DNA of 64,000 nucleotides from JAICMB01 sp035295125 (lineage in GTDB: Bacteria; Acidobacteriota; Terriglobia; Bryobacterales; Bryobacteraceae). Of the stretch, positions 59,308 to 64,000 are shown one piece after another. A model generated the notes under the pieces. It made no database searches. It had not been told where the DNA came from and saw only the letters and a list, made by a program, of their open reading frames with translations. Location of the stretch: the NCBI GenBank assembly GCA_035295125.1, contig DATGJP010000095.1, positions 186,001 through 250,000 on the forward strand. The letters are read 5' to 3'. The stretch's first letter is position 1, and each line of letters opens with the position of its first letter. Position numbers and translations under genes: made by a program.

Positions 59308-60012
59308 TCAGTTGCCGTTATTGGGTGCGCCGTCCAGGGTCCGGTCACCCATCGTAATCACGTCGTAATAAGCCGTGCCGCAACTCGTGGCCGCGAACGA
59401 GCAGGAGTCGTCCGCAAGCACCAGTTGCAGTACCCTATGGTTCGGGAACTGCGAGAAGTATGTCACCACCTGGCTCCAGGTGCACGTCATGGCGTTGCCG
59501 CATGTCGCGACTGGCGATGGCGTCGAGCTGTCGAATTGCGAGAGGTCCCACCGGGCGACAGGATCATCTGTCTTCGCAAGATCGTTGAATGTCCACGTGT
59601 TCGCAAGACACCCACCGCCGAATGGAAGGGTCCCAAGATAGCCGAACGCATTGTGCGCATTCGGATCATTGTTCTTACCTGTCAACGATACCTGAATCTG
59701 AAAGCGCGGGGAACCGCCGCTACACGTCCGGTTCACGAAGAAATACTTGAGCGACAGCTCGTCGGTCAGGCTATTGACTTGAACCTGGCCATTGATGTTT
59801 CGAACCAAGGCTCCGATTACAGTCGGTGTAGTGGTTACTGTAATCACCGAATTCGTGTTGTTCTGCGGATCCTGACCCGCTTGCATACCGCCAACAAACT
59901 TGAAGTTGCCGCCGTTGTTCTCGTTGCCTGAACCATCGGCCGCGCAAAGCAAGCCTGTGGCCCCCAACACACACGCAACAGACACAGCGTAGGGAAATAA
60001 TGATGTCCTCAT
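59308..60012 (-). CDS. Secreted protein of unknown function
   Basis: The 234-residue product has a signal peptide (SVACVLGATGLLCAADGSGN) and a Gly/Asn/Thr-rich beta-pattern (NFKFVGGMQAGQDPQNNTNS, VITVTTTPTVIGALVRNING, SGGSPRFQIQVSLTGKNNDP). At least six Cys suggest disulfides in the mature form. I do not recognise the family. The gene stands alone, about 60 bases upstream of the UPF0173 stop and 168 bases from the pseudo-receiver gene; I see nothing definite in that gap. Confidence 0.68.
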   Translation of the reverse strand: MRTSLFPYAVSVACVLGATGLLCAADGSGNENNGGNFKFVGGMQAGQDPQNNTNSVITVTTTPTVIGALVRNINGQVQVNSLTDELSLKYFFVNRTCSGGSPRFQIQVSLTGKNNDPNAHNAFGYLGTLPFGGGCLANTWTFNDLAKTDDPVARWDLSQFDSSTPSPVATCGNAMTCTWSQVVTYFSQFPNHRVLQLVLADDSCSFAATSCGTAYYDVITMGDRTLDGAPNNGN

Positions 60013-60074
60013 GGATCGTAGGACACCTTACACCACGAACTGTTACCCCTTTTTTCGTGCTCCGCAGTGCAACT

Positions 60075-60773
60075 TCACCACTTCACCGGGACACCAATTT
60101 CCAGCGGCCAGACTTCCGTGCCCGGCACATCCTTTAATTGATCCTTAAGTGCCTGGGGAGTCCCGGTCAGAAGCGGAAACGTGTCGAAATGCATCGGAAC
60201 AACCTTCTTCGACTTGAGGAGGCGGCAAGCCTGAGCGGCTTCCAGCGGACCCATTGTGAAATGATCTCCGATGGGTAAAAAGGAAAGCTCGGGGTGATAC
60301 AGCGTCTCGGTCAGTTGCATATCCGTGCAGACGTTGGTGTCGCCCGCAAAGTAGAACTTGCGGTTGTCGGGAAGATGAACCACGTAGCCGCACGCCTCGC
60401 CGCCGTATACGATCTGGTCGCCATCCTGAATGCCGCAGCTATGAACAGCATGAGTCATGGTGAACTTTACAGGGCCAACCTTCTGCGTGCCGCCCTTATT
60501 CATCGGGCTGCACTTCTCCACCCCCTTCGACGTCAGCCACGCACACAGCTCGTAGATTCCAATCACCTGCGGTGAGAACTTTTTCGCAAGGGGAATGACA
60601 TCGTGAATGTGATCGAAATGACCGTGCGACACCGCGATAATATCGATACGGTCGAATTCGTGCGACTTGGGATACTTGGGATTGCCGTCCACCCAGGGGT
60701 CCATCACAATCACTTCGCCGGAGTTGAGGCGGAACTGGAACGTCGCATGGCCGAGCCATGTAATCTCTAACAT
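60075..60773 (-). CDS. UPF0173 metal-dependent hydrolase (metallo-beta-lactamase fold)
   Basis: The 232-residue product has the motifs ITWLGHATFQFRLNSGEVIV and IIAVSHGHFDHIHDVIPLAK (HxHxDH metal site), then AGDTNVCTDMQLTETLYHPE and LPIGDHFTMGPLEAAQACRL, with VVPMHFDTFPLLTG last. It belongs to the UPF0173/UlaG-like group; the natural substrate is unknown. Its start is five bases after the GH3 stop, and both lie in one minus-strand transcript. Confidence 0.92.
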   Translation of the reverse strand: MLEITWLGHATFQFRLNSGEVIVMDPWVDGNPKYPKSHEFDRIDIIAVSHGHFDHIHDVIPLAKKFSPQVIGIYELCAWLTSKGVEKCSPMNKGGTQKVGPVKFTMTHAVHSCGIQDGDQIVYGGEACGYVVHLPDNRKFYFAGDTNVCTDMQLTETLYHPELSFLPIGDHFTMGPLEAAQACRLLKSKKVVPMHFDTFPLLTGTPQALKDQLKDVPGTEVWPLEIGVPVKW

Positions 60774-60778
60774 TGGGG

Positions 60779-62569
60779 TCAGAATCCTTTCTGGCTTGGA
60801 GTAGAACTCTTGATTGCCGGCAGTTGGATGCCGTCGCCGTATTTTGCGATACCGGGAATTGTCACGGGAAGGCGGCCGGTCAGCGAAATCTCTCCAAACA
60901 TCGCCTTGACGGCGGCGTTCTCCGATGTGGATGTGGTGCTAAAGGTCGTCGCGTATGCCTTCACGCCCGGAAAACTCCGGATGAGATATGGATTCCCCAG
61001 CGCGATCATCGCAACAGGAGCGTGCCCGGACGTAAGCGTATTGACAAGGCCCGGATACTCGCCGGCGAGCGCCACATCGCCCCGGTACGCGGCGACGCTC
61101 ACGAACGCCGCAACATAGACGGCGCCGCAAGATGCTGTCCCTTGTGCTACGGCGTCAAGATCGGCTTTCGACATGCCCGGATCGAGCAGCGTGACTTTCA
61201 TACGCGGTGAGCGCTTGTGGATTTCGTCGATCATCCTCCGTCCCTGCTGCCCGGAACGGCTCTCGCTGAGAACCAGCGTGCAGGCATTCTCCGCGGAACG
61301 CACCGGAAAAAGGTCGCCGTCGTTACGAACCAGCGTCACGGCGTGGTCAGCCACCGCCTCGGCGCGTTCATCGGCTTCCGGCGACCCAATCACTTCCGCG
61401 ATTTGATCCAGGTCTACCACTTTGCGCTTGGCCAACCCGACCCGGGCTTTGGCCGAGAGGACCCGCAGAACGCTCTGGTCGAGTCGCTGTTTGCTGATCC
61501 GCCCGCTCTGAACCGCCGCCACCACGCCGTTAATTGCATCCTCAGCCTTTAGTGGCATTAGCAGAACGTCGGCGCCGGCCTCGATAGCGCGCACGGCTGC
61601 TTCGCCGGTGCTGAACATTTCCGACAGCCCTTTCATGTCCATGGCGTCGGTCGCAATGATGCCCTGAAAGTCGAGTTCGTTGCGCAGCACACCGGTAAGA
61701 ATCGCGGACGAAACGGTGGCCGGAATATTTTCGGGCTCCAGGGCCGGCACGGCCAGATGCGCGGTCATGATGGAATCCACCTTCGCCGCTACCGCCGCGC
61801 GGAACGGCTTCAGTTCAACGCTCTCGATGCGCTCCTTCGGAGCATCCAGCCTAGCCAGGCCCATGTGACTATCCTGCGCAGTGTCGCCGTGTCCCGGGAA
61901 ATGCTTGGCCGTGATCAGCACTTGGACCTTGGGGTCCGAATGGGCGCCTTCAATATACGCACGCACGTGCGCGGCGACCTCGTCCGGATTCTCGCCATAC
62001 GAGCGGATGTTAATGATTGGATTGTCCGGATTGTTGTTGACGTCCGCGTCGGGAGCGAAGACCCAATTCACACCGAGTGCGCTGGCTTCCTTCGCGGTGA
62101 ACGCTCCCTCGAATCGCGTATCCTCCAGGTCGCGCGCGGCAGCGAATGCCATGTTGTATGGCCACGCCGTGGTCGATGCCACCCGCATGGACGCGCCACG
62201 TTCGAAATCCGCCGAGACCAGTAATGGGACTTTCGCCAGGCGCTGCATGCGATTCAGAAACGCTGCCATGGCATAAGGTTCGGCGGCGCGCACCGACCCA
62301 TTCACAGTATGACCAACGACAATCAGTCCTCCGATCTTGAGGTCGCGCACTAAATGCTGGTAATGCTTGAACTGCGCGGATCGGACGTTTACGCTTTCGC
62401 CATAACAGGGCATGACGATCAACTGCGCGACCTTCTCGCGCAGCGGCATCGCTTTCATCCACCGCTGAGCGACGGGGTTGATCTTAACTTTGGGAGGTTT
62501 CGCCGGAGTAGAAGCCGCCAGATAACAAATCAGAATTGTCACCGCGGAGAAAGTGCGGATCAAGTGCAT
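60779..62569 (-). CDS. Secreted glycoside hydrolase family 3 protein (beta-N-acetylglucosaminidase-like)
   Basis: The 596-residue product has a signal peptide (FSAVTILICYLAASTPAKPP), the GH3 N-terminal barrel and the NagZ-type motif KHFPGHGDTAQDSHMGLARL, where His and Asp form the catalytic dyad. The nucleophile is in QGIIATDAMDMKGL. A C-terminal alpha/beta domain follows (residues about 400-596), as in larger GH3 enzymes. The KHFPGHG motif points to N-acetylglucosamine- or muropeptide-type substrates. It acts outside the cytoplasm, probably in cell-wall recycling or chitin use. It precedes the UPF0173 gene. Confidence 0.92.
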   Translation of the reverse strand: MHLIRTFSAVTILICYLAASTPAKPPKVKINPVAQRWMKAMPLREKVAQLIVMPCYGESVNVRSAQFKHYQHLVRDLKIGGLIVVGHTVNGSVRAAEPYAMAAFLNRMQRLAKVPLLVSADFERGASMRVASTTAWPYNMAFAAARDLEDTRFEGAFTAKEASALGVNWVFAPDADVNNNPDNPIINIRSYGENPDEVAAHVRAYIEGAHSDPKVQVLITAKHFPGHGDTAQDSHMGLARLDAPKERIESVELKPFRAAVAAKVDSIMTAHLAVPALEPENIPATVSSAILTGVLRNELDFQGIIATDAMDMKGLSEMFSTGEAAVRAIEAGADVLLMPLKAEDAINGVVAAVQSGRISKQRLDQSVLRVLSAKARVGLAKRKVVDLDQIAEVIGSPEADERAEAVADHAVTLVRNDGDLFPVRSAENACTLVLSESRSGQQGRRMIDEIHKRSPRMKVTLLDPGMSKADLDAVAQGTASCGAVYVAAFVSVAAYRGDVALAGEYPGLVNTLTSGHAPVAMIALGNPYLIRSFPGVKAYATTFSTTSTSENAAVKAMFGEISLTGRLPVTIPGIAKYGDGIQLPAIKSSTPSQKGF

Positions 62570-62610
62570 CTGACTTTACTATAACTGGCCCGGTCTGGTT
62601 TCCTGAACCG

Positions 62611-63054
62611 CTAAGCGTTCGCCGTGCGGGCGACGCCTGTCACGCGCTTCTGCGAGCGCGGTGGCTTCCGTGGACTGCCCTTACGCGCAACCCGGGTTAC
62701 CGCCCGGATGAGGTGCGCCACTTCCTGCGCGCTCTTCTGTATTACAGCGTCGGCGCCCGTAGTTGCTTCGTTCAATCCCAGCGTATCCGTCCAACCGGAA
62801 ATCAAAATGACTGGCGCGCCGATGTGACGCTCGCGCAACTCACGGATGAACGCGATCCCGTCCATGTGAGGCATTCGGTAGCCAGTGACTACAACATCAA
62901 ACTGCTGCGCGGTGCATTGCTCAAGAGCTTCCTGCGGTGACAGGCAAGTCTCTACAGTATGGCCTTGTTCCTCGAGCACGGCACGGCGGGCCTTGAGGCC
63001 CATGCTATTGTGATCCACAATCAGAATTCGAGCCGAGACGTTGGATGCTGTCAT
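62611..63054 (-). CDS. Atypical receiver-domain protein with Gly at the phosphorylation site
   Basis: The 147-residue product is a single receiver domain with a basic C-terminal tail (GSPRKPPRSQKRVTGVARTA). The acidic residue Asp14 remains (LIVDHNSM), but the phosphoacceptor position reads VVVTGYRMPHMDG, with Gly58 for Asp. The Lys in AVIQKSA remains. It thus cannot be phosphorylated in the normal way. The gene has a near-consensus promoter and lies upstream of the GH3 gene. The other pseudo-receiver is at 58675; the two are not close copies of each other. Confidence 0.85.
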   Translation of the reverse strand: MTASNVSARILIVDHNSMGLKARRAVLEEQGHTVETCLSPQEALEQCTAQQFDVVVTGYRMPHMDGIAFIRELRERHIGAPVILISGWTDTLGLNEATTGADAVIQKSAQEVAHLIRAVTRVARKGSPRKPPRSQKRVTGVARTANA

Positions 63055-63068
63055 TTGGGACTTCGTGA

Positions 63069-63098
63069 AAATTAGCAGAGCCGTAACCTGAGTGTCAA
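63069..63098 (-). promoter_or_regulatory. sigma70-like promoter for the Gly-type receiver gene
   Basis: On the minus strand TTGACA (63098-63093), an 18-base spacer and TAATTT (63074-63069) with TGC before the -10. It lies 15 bases upstream of the ATG at 63054. Confidence 0.6.
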
Positions 63099-63138
63099 TG
63101 AAGTTCTATCGAATTGTAAGATCGCAAGATCCATTTCT

Positions 63139-63167
63139 TGACTCTGCGTCATGAAACCGCTATAGCT
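63139..63167 (+). promoter_or_regulatory. Plus-strand promoter-like sequence with no gene downstream
   Basis: TTGACT (63139-63144), a 17-base spacer and TATAGC (63162-63167). Downstream there is only the antisense strand of the YCF48-like gene, starting at its 3' end (63211), and a CTCCTG/CAGGAG inverted repeat near 63173-63194. It might drive an antisense transcript or be chance. Confidence 0.35.
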
Positions 63168-63210
63168 GTCGCTCCTGCATCATCAGTCAGGAGGCCAACA
63201 ATTATCTGCG

Positions 63211-64000
63211 CTATTCGGTGAGCTTGAGAATCATGCCTGTGTCTGTAACCACCCAGGCGTTGTGGGCATCGACCACTGCTAGCGTCAACTCGCTCGCCAC
63301 TGCACGATAGTCGACATCCATGTCGATCCAGGTGTTGAGCGATCCCGTACGCATCATCTTTACCTTGCCCGGAACCGGAAGATCGTGAGACTTCCCTGGT
63401 AGTTCAATCGCAGCCGCAATAACGTCGTTGTCGTCGAGAATCGCCAAATCGCGCACGCTGCGGTCGGCGGCGAGAGGAAGCGGTTTTGCCTTCGCACCAT
63501 CTTCGAATTGCGCGATCTCCGATGCACCGGCAGCCGAGTTCGGGAGCTGGTACAAACCAAGCGCGTAACTCTTTCCGAACCGGACACGAGTGAGCTCTCC
63601 GAGGCGCCGGATGTCAGCAGAGTCCCAGGTTTCGCCGCCATCCACGGTCTCAAGCAGAATCGTGGTACTCGGCGTGCGTCTCAAACGTGCGCGTTCAGGA
63701 TCCATCCAATCCGGCAAGCGAGGTTGCGGCGGATTCGATGCGCCTACGATCAGGCCATGCCGTTTCTGCCGATCGAATGCGATCCAGTAATAACCGGTTG
63801 TTTCCGCCGAGGTCATCGGCGCCGCCGCCTTCTCCATAGGCTTCCACGTCACCCCGCCATCCCTGGTCTCCAGGACCAACTTGGGAACGCCAACAGCCCA
63901 GCCTCGCTGTTCGCTAACGAACAGAGTGCGAAGTAACCCTTTGTGCTCCGCCAGCCTCTTCCACGTTCGGCCTGAGTCGCCGGAACGCCAGATGCCGCCC
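63211..64000 (-). CDS. YCF48/BNR-repeat protein, 5' truncated by the window
   Basis: The frame is open to the right edge, so the N-terminus is outside. Repeats of the sialidase-like/YCF48 type are visible: IWRSGDSGRTWKRLAEHKGL, 'RTLFVSEQRGWAVG', LETRDGGVTWKPMEKAA, LETVDGGETWDSADIRRL and the final NAWVVTDTGMILKLTE. Such proteins form beta-propellers, often exported, sometimes linked to photosystem assembly or glycan binding. Function here is unknown. The frame continues with no start codon before the window ends. Confidence 0.85.
   Translation of the reverse strand, partial: GGIWRSGDSGRTWKRLAEHKGLLRTLFVSEQRGWAVGVPKLVLETRDGGVTWKPMEKAAAPMTSAETTGYYWIAFDRQKRHGLIVGASNPPQPRLPDWMDPERARLRRTPSTTILLETVDGGETWDSADIRRLGELTRVRFGKSYALGLYQLPNSAAGASEIAQFEDGAKAKPLPLAADRSVRDLAILDDNDVIAAAIELPGKSHDLPVPGKVKMMRTGSLNTWIDMDVDYRAVASELTLAVVDAHNAWVVTDTGMILKLTE

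Overview
This 64 kb window is a chromosomal segment of a high-GC Gram-negative soil-type bacterium, most likely an Acidobacteriota of the Bryobacterales/Solibacter type. That is an inference from gene content: two large duplicated MacB-like orphan permeases of the kind abundant in Acidobacteria (one preceded by a PadR regulator), many secreted alpha/beta hydrolases, a PQQ alcohol dehydrogenase paired with cytochrome c, TPR and HEAT proteins, NrsF-like anti-sigma control and surface proteins with FN3 and DUF11-type repeats. I saw no rRNA genes, tRNA genes, CRISPR array or prophage.

Layout. 1-8.5 kb: two orphan permeases, a cyclase-family hydrolase, PadR, small secreted proteins, an orphan sugar-binding lipoprotein and a YtxH protein. 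8.6-14.5 kb: ceramidase-like protein, threonine dehydrogenase, a hydrolase/cupin/TSUP operon and a divergent ECF sigma/NrsF pair. 14.7-19 kb: respiratory and redox block (di-heme cytochrome c plus PQQ dehydrogenase with a lanthanide-type DYD motif; opposing operon of cytochrome b, molybdopterin oxidoreductase and exported MsrB). 19-26 kb: aerobic benzoyl-CoA (box) catabolism, with boxC, boxB, a small winged-helix ORF and benzoate-CoA ligase on the minus strand, and a hydrolase plus enoyl-CoA hydratase on the plus strand; a near-identical 23-bp motif lies before boxC and before the hydrolase. No boxA is present here.

26-36 kb: remnants of a metallophosphoesterase and of a four-helix-bundle gene flanked by inverted repeats, a HEAT protein, a NarL-type regulator, penicillin acylase, a CNNM transporter, ECF sigma/FecR, PgeF and DksA. 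36-40.5 kb: a tight minus-strand run (secreted protein, methyltransferase, glycine-zipper lipoprotein, phosphatase, TPR protein). 40.5-51.4 kb: peptidoglycan-binding protein, PLP decarboxylase, HNH nuclease, PfkB kinase, a MITE-like element, glycosyltransferase, DapF, a two-component system, STAS protein, thioredoxin-like protein and a lone NuoI. 51.4-64 kb: large surface protein, IS66 remnant, UvrC-like protein, aldo/keto reductase, hydrolases, GH3 glycosidase, two receiver domains lacking the phosphoacceptor Asp, and a truncated YCF48/BNR protein at the right edge.

The points most worth a second look are: the benzoate-CoA ligase that lacks a usable start codon and may be a frameshifted fusion to a winged-helix domain; the paired box-cluster motif; the lanthanide signature in the PQQ enzyme; DapF with its second catalytic Cys replaced by Ser; the MITE and its dispersed relatives; and the two pseudo-receivers. 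All functional calls come from motif and family recognition without database searches.
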